NCBI RefSeq assembly: GCF_000017805.1
Contig: NC_009767.1
Coordinates: 1,364,001-1,428,000, forward strand
Source of the DNA: Roseiflexus castenholzii DSM 13941
GTDB lineage: Bacteria; Chloroflexota; Chloroflexia; Chloroflexales; Roseiflexaceae
Length of the DNA stretch: 64,000 bases
Direction: 5' to 3'
The position numbers and the translations under genes are program-made. Below, piece after piece: positions 1 through 6,985 of the stretch. The notes below the pieces were generated by a model. That model was given only the letters and a program-made list of their open reading frames with translations, was not told the origin of the DNA and searched no databases. How positions within the stretch are numbered: position 1 is the first letter of the stretch; the number at the start of each line of letters is the position of its first letter.

Positions 1-984
1 CAACTGACTGGCGTCAAGGTGGTGTTCTTCCGCAATGCCATGCCGCTGCTGCCGTTTCTCTGCATCCTGGCGGCGGCGCTGGTTGTCGTTGCCGTCGAAT
101 GGGTGACTGAGCGACCTGGAGAAACAGGGGATCGACTGACAGGCGGGCGGGCGTCTGTTGCGTTCATGCGACGGCTGGCGGGCAACCGCACGGTGCTGCT
201 GCTGGCGGCAACCGTCTTGCTGGCGGCAGAACCGCTGGCGCAGGCGATCCACGATGAGGCGCTGCGCGCCCGCCCGACGACGCGCATACTGGCGGGGGAA
301 TGGCTGGAAACGCGCGCGCAGGATGGTGAGCGCATCTGGCTGGAGGATAATACGCTCATCCTTGTACCGCGTTTGCGCGCTGTTGGCGGCGAACCGGCGG
401 TACATCACGACCTGGCCTGGTACCGCGAGCAGGGCATTCGTTTTGTAGTGGTACACCTCGACCGCGAGACAGGCGCAGCGGCGCTGGCAGCCTTCGGTGA
501 ACCGGCGGCGCGGTTTCTGCGCGCTGGCGAGCGTCATGGTCCCGAACTGGCGATTTTCGACACTGGTGCACCGGATGCTGCTGCTGAACCGCGCACGCCG
601 TCGGGAGCGACGCTCGGCGCAGGCGCGATTGTGCTGGAGGGATACCGCCATCCGGGGCGCGCGCAGGCAGGCGGGGTGTTGTCGCTGGCGCTCTTCTGGC
701 GCGCGATGCGCCCGCCGCCGCTGGATTATACCGTGTATGTGCACCTGGTTGATGAAGCGGGTGCGAAAGTCGCGCAGCGCGACGTGCCGCCGCTCGAAGG
801 ACGCCGCCCGACCAGTCGCTGGATGCCTGGCGATCGTGTGCGCGATGATCAGGACCTCTTTATTCCTGAAACCGTTCCGCCCGGAACATACCGCCTGTTG
901 ACAGGCATGTATGACGCTGCAACCATGACGCCGATCAACGATGCGGGACCGATCGATCTGGGGGTGGTTGTGGTTGAACGTTGA
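1..984 (+). CDS. C-terminal part of a glycosyltransferase-like (GT39/PMT-type) membrane protein, partial
   Basis: The reading frame is open from the first base, so the 5' end lies outside the window. The first visible residues (VVFFRNAMPLLPFLC, then a hydrophobic stretch) look like the last membrane helices of a dolichyl-phosphate-mannose mannosyltransferase-type (GT39/PMT) protein, where an R-x-LP-x-PFL motif is common. A second hydrophobic segment follows (VLLLAATVLLAAEPLAQA), then a soluble domain of about 240 residues that ends VVVVER. In such proteins a polytopic N-terminal half transfers sugar from a polyprenyl-phosphate donor, and the C-terminal soluble part lies outside the membrane. 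The family call rests only on the short membrane remnant and on layout; the catalytic loop is not visible. Confidence 0.5.
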   Translation, partial: QLTGVKVVFFRNAMPLLPFLCILAAALVVVAVEWVTERPGETGDRLTGGRASVAFMRRLAGNRTVLLLAATVLLAAEPLAQAIHDEALRARPTTRILAGEWLETRAQDGERIWLEDNTLILVPRLRAVGGEPAVHHDLAWYREQGIRFVVVHLDRETGAAALAAFGEPAARFLRAGERHGPELAIFDTGAPDAAAEPRTPSGATLGAGAIVLEGYRHPGRAQAGGVLSLALFWRAMRPPPLDYTVYVHLVDEAGAKVAQRDVPPLEGRRPTSRWMPGDRVRDDQDLFIPETVPPGTYRLLTGMYDAATMTPINDAGPIDLGVVVVER

Positions 985-1019
985 ACAACTTTTCCAGGCG
1001 CATAGCCAGGCCAGGCGTC

Positions 1020-1305
1020 ACACCAATGACGCTTGACGATGCCGCCTTCGTGTCATTCCGAGCCCTTCGCTTCGCTCAGGGTAAACGCAGCGAGGAATCT
1101 GACCGAGCGCAGCGCGGAATCTGAGCCGCACGACCCCTCGCGCGGCTCGGGGTGACCATGCCGGATTGACGATGCCGCCTTCGTGTCATTCCGAGCGCAG
1201 CGAGGAATCTGACCGAGCGCAGCCAGGAATCTGGGCGGGTCGCGCACGACCCCTCACGCTGCTCGGGGTGACCATGCCGGATGGTCACAGGGAATTGGTA
1301 TCACA
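1020..1305. repeat. Palindromic terminal-inverted-repeat element, copy 1 (compound)
   Basis: One of six copies in this window of an intergenic element bounded by an inverted ACCAATGAC-type end (here CACCAATGACG at the left, GAATTGGTATCA at the right). The interior carries nested inverted blocks: ATTCCGAGCCCTTCGCTTCG, GAGGAATCTGACCGAGCGCA and CGGGGTGACCATGCCGGA. This copy is longer than the others (about 286 bp against about 150 bp) because the interior is duplicated: GACGATGCCGCCTTCGTGTC occurs at about 1035 and again at about 1168. No transposase is present, so it is a non-autonomous, MITE-like or REP-like repeat. Confidence 0.75.
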
Positions 1306-1401
1306 CAACGTCGGCCATGGCAGATGTCGCTGATCCTGGACTGTGCTCTGTGGCGCCGTCTGGAAATCAGGGTCGGCGTCAAACCATGCGACTCAAGAAT
1401 G

Positions 1402-1422
1402 TCCTGGCGGATTTCGCCAGGA
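1402..1422. repeat. Short inverted repeat downstream of the nucleotidyltransferase-like gene
   Basis: A perfect 8-bp stem TCCTGGCG / CGCCAGGA with a 5-nt loop. It lies about 45 bp past the stop of the minus-strand gene at 1466. No T-run follows on either strand, so it is not a convincing intrinsic terminator. The rest of 1306-1465 shows nothing recognisable. Confidence 0.4.
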
Positions 1423-1465
1423 TGCACAGTAAAAGGTGCGGTGCGGCTTGAGCGTACTGTACTAT

Positions 1466-1879
1466 CTATTCTGTTTTGTCCTCAAAGATGGCATACTCCA
1501 CCGGCATAACGAAACCAAGCGGATAGGGCACGCCGTAGACATGGTTGCCCGCAGCGTCGAATGTGTACGAATGGATGTCGATCTGCCGCCCGCGCTCATC
1601 TTCCAGCACAACGTTGCACTCCCAACTATCGTCGCGGGGAATTTCGCGGAACCCCTGCGCTGCCAGAAGCGCACGCACCAGCGGCGCGTCTTTGTGCTGA
1701 ATGGCGATATCCAGATCAGCATGCGGTCGGGTCTGCTGTCCAAGCAGAGCATCAACCGCCCATCCGCCATCGACGTGAACCTCAATACCGTGGTGCTCGA
1801 AGACACGCAGAATCTCTATGACATCCTGCGCCTTCATTTCCGAGGCTGGCGAAGACAGGGAACTCTCTGAGTCGTTCAT
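1466..1879 (-). CDS. Lincosamide/aminoglycoside nucleotidyltransferase-like protein, internally shortened
   Basis: The product is 137 residues from the ATG at 1879 (an in-frame ATG at 1891 is the alternative; neither has a strong ribosome site). The N-terminal 100 residues match the LinA/Lnu-type nucleotidyltransferase fold, with the family core VHVDGGWAVDALLGQQTRPH followed by ADLDIAIQ (the metal-binding D-x-D region) and QIDIHSYTF. Lnu enzymes transfer AMP from ATP to an antibiotic hydroxyl and are about 160 residues. Here the tail that normally follows the GWAVDALLG / IDIH core appears to be missing: YGVPYPLG runs straight into MPVEYAIFEDKTE, which resembles the extreme C-terminus of longer relatives. 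I infer an in-frame internal deletion of about 20-40 codons. It may be inactive. Three neighbouring loci show the same kind of shortening. Confidence 0.6.
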   Translation of the reverse strand: MNDSESSLSSPASEMKAQDVIEILRVFEHHGIEVHVDGGWAVDALLGQQTRPHADLDIAIQHKDAPLVRALLAAQGFREIPRDDSWECNVVLEDERGRQIDIHSYTFDAAGNHVYGVPYPLGFVMPVEYAIFEDKTE

Positions 1880-2200
1880 GGCGTTTGCCATGATACCATA
1901 CCGCATCGATGAGCGACGCAACCCGATTGCCGGGACCAGAGCGGAGTGCTCGACACGCGGAAGGTCCGAATATGAACTGTCGAGCAGACGGCGAACGCGG
2001 CCGATCAAGCCGTCTCCGCTTCCACGTCCGCAGGAACGAGGAGCGACCCTGGCGAGTGTGATAGCCTGAGCCGATACGACAACAGCGCTACAACGATCAG
2101 CACAAACATCGAGCCTCCTTCGTGTTCCTTCGCGACCTTCGTGGAAGGAATGGAAACATCCACGAAGACGCACGAAGGCGCATGTCGAGCCTTTCCTCGC
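1880..2200. other. Intergenic region between two shortened genes
   Basis: About 320 bp without a supportable gene. It contains the isolated palindrome described at 2117-2178. Short open frames on both strands have no recognisable motif. Confidence 0.5.
2117..2178. repeat. Solitary copy of the CCTTCGTG...CACGAAGG palindromic repeat
   Basis: The left arm CCTTCGTG with GACCTTCGTGG and the right arm CCACGAAG with GCACGAAGG form an imperfect palindrome. The same inverted building blocks make up the large tandem array at 18993-19976, so this is an isolated member of that family. Confidence 0.6.
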
Positions 2201-2368
2201 TCAACTGTGCCCGACAATCGGGTGGGGCAGGTACGGCTCTTCCATGTATGCAATCTCTTCAGCGCTCAACTCGATGGACATTGCTTCGACCGCCTTGCCA
2301 AAGCTCATGCAGCCGAGGCAGATGCGTGAGACATCCAGACCGGTGTTTCCAAGTTTGACGTAGTCCAT
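2201..2368 (-). pseudogene. Aldo/keto reductase remnant, N-terminus fused to C-terminus
   Basis: The 55-residue frame starts at the ATG at 2368, one base after the stop of the upstream DUF2255 gene, with GGGAGGG as a possible ribosome site. Residues 1-24 (DYVKLGNTGLDVSRICLGC, then MSFG) are the exact start of a YajO/IolS-type aldo/keto reductase. After a short join the frame continues as LSAEEIAYMEEPYLPHPIVG, the end of the same family. The whole TIM barrel between (about 260-270 residues) is gone, yet the frame is kept. It cannot be a reductase, because the catalytic Asp, Tyr, Lys and His are absent. It is either debris or a translated mini-protein. Confidence 0.8.
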
Positions 2369-2369
2369 G

Positions 2370-2768
2370 TCAACCCTCCCTGGCATCAGTCTCCGCTATG
2401 TGCGGCATCATTCTGAGCGTCGTCGCCCGCGTCTCAAGAGTCACCATTGGCGTCACATACGGCGAGCGGCCGTATGTGGCACGATAGACGACGTCAATTT
2501 GATCGTTGATCACAGGATCGGTCTCTTCGACGAAGACGACATCCTTTTCCACGCCGCCGGTCCAAATACGACCTTCATGGATTGCCTGCGCGGCGCGGAA
2601 CCAGGCGCCGGTGCGCCCGCGATAGGAGCGCACGTAGAGGTTGTCGTTGACACGCACCGCCCAGACGGGCAACGGTTTGCGCAGCGCGCCGTTACGCTGC
2701 CGGGGTGCAATCGCCAGCTCTTCTGCGTTGCCGATCTTGTCGAGTTCTTCGTATGTCCATAAGGGCAT
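2370..2768 (-). CDS. DUF2255 family protein
   Basis: A 132-residue soluble protein with no signal peptide or membrane segment. It carries the DUF2255 pattern: an N-terminal W-T-Y-E-E-L-D-K-I-G segment, WAVRVNDNLYVRSYRGRTGA in the middle, DPVINDQIDVVYRATYG, and a final TPMVTLETRATTLRMMP. The family is common in bacteria and has no established biochemical function; some members sit beside oxidoreductases. Here it lies 34 bp downstream of an intact aldo/keto reductase and directly upstream of a reductase remnant, so a shared operon is likely. The upstream bases ACGGAGAAAATCC before the ATG at 2768 include a GGAG ribosome site. Confidence 0.75.
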   Translation of the reverse strand: MPLWTYEELDKIGNAEELAIAPRQRNGALRKPLPVWAVRVNDNLYVRSYRGRTGAWFRAAQAIHEGRIWTGGVEKDVVFVEETDPVINDQIDVVYRATYGRSPYVTPMVTLETRATTLRMMPHIAETDAREG

Positions 2769-2802
2769 GGATTTTCTCCGTATTCCGTATCCCGGAAGCC
2801 CT

Positions 2803-3663
2803 CTAAGTGGGCCGTTTTGCTTCGCCCAACCATTTCACCACTTTCGGGTCACGATGGTCAAAGAAGGCGCTGGTTTTCGTGTCCAGCGTGGCGATGGCCG
2901 CAATGTCCTCCGGGCTGAGATCGAAATCGAACACGTTGAAGTTTTCCTCGATGCGTTCCCTGCGCACCGATTTCGGAAGCGCCACAATCCGGCGCTGGAT
3001 CAGCCAGCGCAGAATGACCTGCGCAACGGTTTTGCGATGCTTCTCCGCAATCGAGCGCAGCGCCTCGTTCTGGAAGATGTTGTTTCGTCCCTCGGCAAAG
3101 GGACCCCACGCCTCCAGTTGCACCTGGTGTTCTTCCAGGAAAGCCTGGGTCTCGATCTGCTGGTGGAACGGATGACACTCGATCTGATTCACCGCCGGAA
3201 CCACGTCGTTATGCACGATCAGGTCCATCAGCCGGTCGGGGTGGAAGTTGCTGACCCCAATGGCGCGGATGCGGTCTTCCCGATACAACTCCTCCATGGC
3301 ACGCCAGGCGCCATATACATCGCCGTAGGGCTGGTGGATCAGATACAGATCGAGGTACTCCAGTTGCAGCCGCTGCATTGAGCGTTCAAACGCCCGCCTG
3401 GTTTGTTCGTAGCCGGCGTCCTGGATCCAGAGCTTGGTCGTCACGAAAATGTCTTCGCGCGGCACGCCGCTGCGCCGAATGGCAGCGCCGACAGCCGCCT
3501 CATTGCCATACGACGCCGCAGTATCGATCAACCGATAGCCTGTCTCCAATGCGTCCAGTACGCAGCGCTGGCATTCTGCGGGATCGGTGATTTGAAAGAC
3601 GCCGAATCCCAGGATCGGCATCTCGACACCGTTGTTCAATGTGACTGTCGGGATAGTCGACAT
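2803..3663 (-). CDS. Aldo/keto reductase (2,5-diketo-D-gluconate reductase type)
   Basis: A 286-residue NADPH-dependent carbonyl reductase of the AKR5/DkgA type, predicted to reduce aldehydes and ketones in the cytoplasm. Visible signatures are the opening VTLNNGVEMPILGFGVFQ, the first family motif GYRLIDTAASYGNEAAVG holding catalytic Asp47 and Tyr52, Lys77 in TTKLW, His110 in YLIHQP, the second motif around IGVSNFHPDRLMDL, and the NADPH-binding LPKSVRRERIEENF near the end. Length is normal. The start at 3663 is preceded by AAAAGGAGCG; the in-frame GTG/ATG codons further upstream lack a site. It heads the three-gene minus-strand group with DUF2255 and a reductase remnant. The nearby AraC_N-type regulator at 4865 is a plausible controller, as YqhC controls dkgA in E. 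coli (inference). Confidence 0.9.
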   Translation of the reverse strand: MSTIPTVTLNNGVEMPILGFGVFQITDPAECQRCVLDALETGYRLIDTAASYGNEAAVGAAIRRSGVPREDIFVTTKLWIQDAGYEQTRRAFERSMQRLQLEYLDLYLIHQPYGDVYGAWRAMEELYREDRIRAIGVSNFHPDRLMDLIVHNDVVPAVNQIECHPFHQQIETQAFLEEHQVQLEAWGPFAEGRNNIFQNEALRSIAEKHRKTVAQVILRWLIQRRIVALPKSVRRERIEENFNVFDFDLSPEDIAAIATLDTKTSAFFDHRDPKVVKWLGEAKRPT

Positions 3664-4126
3664 TCTCGCGCTCCTTTTCGGTATCCGATCGTCGTGTTTG
3701 ATCGCAAGACTCTGACAAAACCTCATTCAGGCAGCCATCTCGCGCGAGGCGCTCACGCCCAATCCTTCTGGCGCTTTGTACCTCGATCAGAGCGAGTTCG
3801 GCGTCGATCGTGTGCGAGTGTCCGCTGGCAGAACGAGATCGGTAAATCGAACTGCGAGACGTATTGCCTTCATAGTTCTATCCTGATAGGCTCAGGCGGA
3901 ATGAGGCAGGTGATTTGCATCTTTGAATAATCCTGCCAGCGTTGCGGCAATCTGATTGGACAGGCAGCTTGTCTTGATAAGTCGTCAGCTGATTTGCAGC
4001 TACATCGATGGAGACGGATAACGAAAATGAACTTGTGACTCCTTCCTGGAACGGAAGAAATTAAGAATGACAGAAAAGAGTTTCCGCCACAACGCCTGTC
4101 AAATCCGCGGTTTCCGACCGATATTC
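3664..4126. other. Intergenic region, nothing recognised
   Basis: About 460 bp between the aldo/keto reductase and the cupin gene. It is less GC-rich than its surroundings. Open frames are short and show no motif. The promoter of the reductase operon should lie in its left part. Confidence 0.5.
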
Positions 4127-4522
<396 letters not shown>

Positions 4523-4536
4523 GGCTGTCTCCTTGC

Positions 4537-4710
4537 TCAGCAACCGGTCATTTCCCGCAACTGCTGCGGGTAGCAATCGCCCACGACGTGAAGCTGTGAA
4601 AGCGCCGCGTTGATCGCTTGCAGATCTTGGGGCGTCAGTTCAACATTCACGGCGCCGAGATTCTCTTGCAAACGCTCCAGACTGCGCGCGCACAGTGTTC
4701 GTTTGTGCAT
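4537..4710 (-). pseudogene. Second aldo/keto reductase remnant (start fused to C-terminal tail)
   Basis: A 57-residue frame with a strong ribosome site (CAGGAGG) before the ATG at 4710. The first six residues, MHKRTL, look like the beginning of an aldo/keto reductase (the family often starts M-x-K-R-x-L). They are followed at once by ARSLERLQENLGAVNVELTP, which is the cofactor-binding C-terminal segment, and by LHVVGDCYPQQLREMTG, the usual end. More than 200 residues of barrel are missing and the reading frame is intact. It is the second reductase in this region reduced to its ends. Not a functional enzyme. Confidence 0.75.
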
Positions 4711-4742
4711 TATCGTCGCCTCCTGACGGCTGATACATGTTT

Positions 4743-4752
4743 GCTTCGAAGC
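4743..4752. promoter_or_regulatory. Palindrome in the divergent promoter region (candidate regulator site)
   Basis: GCTTCGAAGC is a perfect 10-bp palindrome that extends with a few mismatches to about 22 bp (TACATGTTT on the left, GAGTATC on the right). It sits in the 154-bp region between the AraC-type regulator (plus strand) and the cupin/reductase-remnant pair (minus strand), where a divergently acting regulator would bind. Binding by the neighbouring regulator is inference only. Confidence 0.35.
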
Positions 4753-4864
4753 GAGTATCTGTGGGAAGTGTACACGCCATCGGGGGAGAGGTGATAGAAT
4801 AATCATCGCTACAAGATTGGACGATTCTGCACATTCTGAGTCCAGGCGAAGCAAAGGAGATTCC

Positions 4865-5800
4865 ATGCAGCAGATTGCCGATCGCCAGGCGGAGCGGCGC
4901 GCGCGCGAGGCGCAGTCTCATCGGGAGGAGTTAGTCGAGCGCATTGCGCGGGCGATTCGTCAGGATGGGGAGATCGAGCCATTGCCGGGGCTTCATTTCT
5001 TCCGCCTTTCCGCCACGCGCGGGCTGGTGCACAGCGTGAGTCGCCCCGCCTTTTGCATCATCGCCCAGGGGAGCAAGGAACTCTTTCTTGGCGACCGCCA
5101 CTACCGCTACGACCCCTATCACTACCTGCTTGTCACTGTCGATCTGCCTGGCGTCAGTCGCGTGCTGGAGGTGTCGCCGACGCGCCCCTACCTCAGCCTG
5201 CGCATCGACCTGTCGCCGGCGCTGGTTGGCGCAGTCATGGCGGAGAGTGGGTACACCGCCCCACCGAGCGTCGCCAGAGTTGGCGCGGTGGATGTCAGTT
5301 TGCTGGATGGGGAGTTGCTCGATGCTGTCGTGCGGTTGGTGCGGCTCACCGAGGCGCCTGCCGCTGACGTACAGGCGCTCAAGCCGCTGATTGTGCGAGA
5401 AATCGTCTATCGTCTGCTGGTGGGCGATCAGGGCGCGCGGTTGCGCCATCTGGCGGGTGTGGGAGGCTCCATCTCCCACATTGCGCGCGCCGTAGAGTGC
5501 ATCCGGCGGAACTTCCACCAGCCTCTGCGCATCGAGCAACTGGCGCGCGAGGCGGGCATGAGCGTCTCTGGCTTTCACCACTATTTCAAAGCCGTCACCG
5601 GCATGACGCCGCTGCAATTTCAGAAGCAACTGCGCCTGCACGAAGCGCGACGACTCATGATTGGGGAAAACCTGCCCGCGATCGACGCCGCCTACCGCGT
5701 CGGCTACCAGGACGCCTCCCATTTTAACCGGGAGTACAAACGGCTCTTCGGTGCGCCGCCGCTGCGCGATGTGCAACGGCTGCGCGACGCAATGGCGTGA
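4865..5800 (+). CDS. AraC family transcriptional regulator (AraC_N type)
   Basis: A 311-residue DNA-binding regulator. The N-terminal part (about 30-190) is the AraC_N sensor domain: GLHFFRLSATRGLVHSVSRP, then FCIIAQGSKELFLGD and YDPYHYLLVTVDLPG. The C-terminal 110 residues hold two helix-turn-helix motifs: QPLRIEQLAREAGMSVSGFH and AIDAAYRVGYQDASHFNREY, followed by KRLFGAPP. The start at 4865 has AAAGGAG 7 bases upstream; the frame is open further up but without a site. E. coli YqhC, with the same architecture, activates yqhD-dkgA in response to aldehydes, and relatives commonly flank aldo/keto reductase genes. The adjacent reductase and remnants fit an aldehyde or redox-responsive regulator, an inference from context. 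Confidence 0.9.
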   Translation: MQQIADRQAERRAREAQSHREELVERIARAIRQDGEIEPLPGLHFFRLSATRGLVHSVSRPAFCIIAQGSKELFLGDRHYRYDPYHYLLVTVDLPGVSRVLEVSPTRPYLSLRIDLSPALVGAVMAESGYTAPPSVARVGAVDVSLLDGELLDAVVRLVRLTEAPAADVQALKPLIVREIVYRLLVGDQGARLRHLAGVGGSISHIARAVECIRRNFHQPLRIEQLAREAGMSVSGFHHYFKAVTGMTPLQFQKQLRLHEARRLMIGENLPAIDAAYRVGYQDASHFNREYKRLFGAPPLRDVQRLRDAMA

Positions 5801-5818
5801 ATGCTGACAGGAGGCATA

Positions 5819-6346
5819 ATGCGACGCATCCGCTACCAGGTGGTCTGTAGCCTGGATGGCTACATTGCCAGCCCGAACGGTGAAGCAGACTGGGTCCCCA
5901 ACGAGCCGGACATCGATTTCGCAGCGCTCTTCGCCCAATTCGACACGCTGCTCATGGGTCGTAAAACATACGAAGCGCTGTCGTTGGACGATCCCGCCTA
6001 CGGGCATCTCTTTGCCGATAAAGAGATCATCGTGTTTTCTCGCACCCTGCGATTCCAGGAGCATTCGCGCGCCACGATCGTCGCCGAACTGACGTTGAAC
6101 TATGTGGATCAGTTGCGCAGGCAACCGGGCAGAGACATCTGGCTGTTCGGCGGGGGTGAACTGTTTCGCGCACTGCTGGAATTGGAGCGCGTGGATACGG
6201 TGGAACTGGCGATAGCGCCTGTTCTGTTGGACGGCGGCGCGCCTTTTTTACCCTCTCCCACAGTGCGACGGCGCCTGAACCTCATTGATCAACGGCGCTG
6301 CGAGAAGTCGGGGATTGTGTTGTTGAACTATGCAGTGGAGTCCTGA
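5819..6346 (+). CDS. Dihydrofolate reductase family (RibD C-terminal-like) protein
   Basis: A 175-residue protein of the YwjB/YyaP-type branch of the DHFR/RibD_C fold. Visible family marks are YQVVCSLDGYIASPNGEADW at the N-terminus, TLLMGRKTYEAL, KEIIVFSRTL and the glycine-rich nucleotide loop DIWLFGGGELFRALLE. The fold binds NADPH; the substrate of this branch is unknown and it is not a replacement for FolA. The ATG at 5819 has AGGAGG 4 bases upstream; the ATG at 5801, joined directly to the previous stop, would place that site inside the gene. It is closely linked to the AraC regulator and probably co-transcribed. Confidence 0.8.
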   Translation: MRRIRYQVVCSLDGYIASPNGEADWVPNEPDIDFAALFAQFDTLLMGRKTYEALSLDDPAYGHLFADKEIIVFSRTLRFQEHSRATIVAELTLNYVDQLRRQPGRDIWLFGGGELFRALLELERVDTVELAIAPVLLDGGAPFLPSPTVRRRLNLIDQRRCEKSGIVLLNYAVES

Positions 6347-6376
6347 CGACACAACACAACAGCGGCAGCGATAGTC

Positions 6377-6460
6377 TCATCCCTGTACTTGCAACAACTC
6401 GCAGTCGATGCCCGGCACTTCAGCGTTGCGAGCCAATCGTTGGTCTGCTGTTAGTAGCGC
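6377..6460 (-). pseudogene. VapC-type PIN toxin, C-terminal remnant
   Basis: Reading past and out of frame with the antitoxin stop gives LLTADQRLARNAEVPGIDCE, then LLQVQG and a stop at 6377. TADQRLARxA is the typical last catalytic-aspartate segment of PIN-domain VapC toxins. It overlaps the antitoxin end by 10 bp, so almost the entire toxin gene, including its start and first acidic residues, has been removed. The toxin must be dead; the antitoxin gene is intact. Confidence 0.7.
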
Positions 6461-6687
6461 GCTTTCCGACGCTCAGTAATGACCGTTTCGCTCAAGCCTT
6501 CGCCTCGCAGCGCAATGCTGGCGCGAAACTCAGTCAGAGCGGGGAATTGAGGACATGGGCGCACTGGCGGCATCAACCGCGCCACAGCTTTTTCCTGCCG
6601 GATGACGATGATTTCTTCACCCGCCTCCACGCGCGCAATATATTCTGCCAGTTGTTTCCGCAGTTCTTTGATGTTGACTTCGAGCAT
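6451..6687 (-). CDS. Phd/YefM family antitoxin
   Basis: A 78-residue type II antitoxin. The N-terminus MLEVNIKELRKQLAEYIARV with GEEIIVIRQEKAVARLMP is the Phd/YefM DNA-binding fold, which also represses its own promoter. The C-terminal toxin-binding tail is PALTEFRASIALRGEGLSET followed by VITERRKARY, the form found with VapC partners. The start at 6687 follows AAGGCAGGGA. The partner toxin directly downstream is reduced to its last 25-28 codons, so this is an orphan antitoxin; such orphans can persist as regulators or protect against related toxins (inference). Confidence 0.85.
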   Translation of the reverse strand: MLEVNIKELRKQLAEYIARVEAGEEIIVIRQEKAVARLMPPVRPCPQFPALTEFRASIALRGEGLSETVITERRKARY

Positions 6688-6959
6688 TCCCTGCCTTCTG
6701 CTTTGGATACTCAGCCAGCATCTCATGGTGTACATTCGTAGCGGAAACCATGGGATGGCGAGGCACAAGCACCGGGAGGGTATTCAGTCCAACGACGCCG
6801 ATGGATGAATAGAATTTGGGCGCACAGCCGCGCGCCCATGCAAATGCTTCCCTCCGTGATAGGCAACCGGCGCGCCAGCAGCGTGCGGCGAGGCGTCCCC
6901 GGTGCGCGGGCGCGCCCCTACAAATGTTTCCACGGGCAATATGCAACGTGCAACGACCA
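6688..6959. other. Intergenic region, nothing recognised
   Basis: About 270 bp between the antitoxin and the kinase stop. It contains GC-rich degenerate words (GCGCGCCCATGCAAATG and GCGCGCCCCTACAAATG form an imperfect direct repeat) but no gene. Confidence 0.4.
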
Positions 6960-6985
6960 CCCCTAACCCCTAACCCTACCCCCTA
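6960..6985 (-). other. G-quadruplex-capable tract at the kinase stop codon
   Basis: On the minus strand the TAG stop of the histidine kinase opens a run of four G-tracts: G5, then GTAGGG-like, TTA-G4 and TTA-G4 (plus strand CCCCTAACCCCTAACCC then TACCCCC). With runs of at least three G and loops of two or three bases it fits the standard quadruplex pattern and would lie in the 3' end of the kinase mRNA. Confidence 0.6.

Noticed and set aside
1402..1422. Intrinsic terminator
   Set aside because: The stem is good but no T-run follows on either strand.
3403..3930. A 175-codon plus-strand frame overlapping the aldo/keto reductase
   Set aside because: Mostly antisense to the reductase; the remainder lacks any motif.
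6960..6985. Telomere or chromosome end
   Set aside because: Only four degenerate repeats, directly at a stop codon and within continuous genes on both sides.
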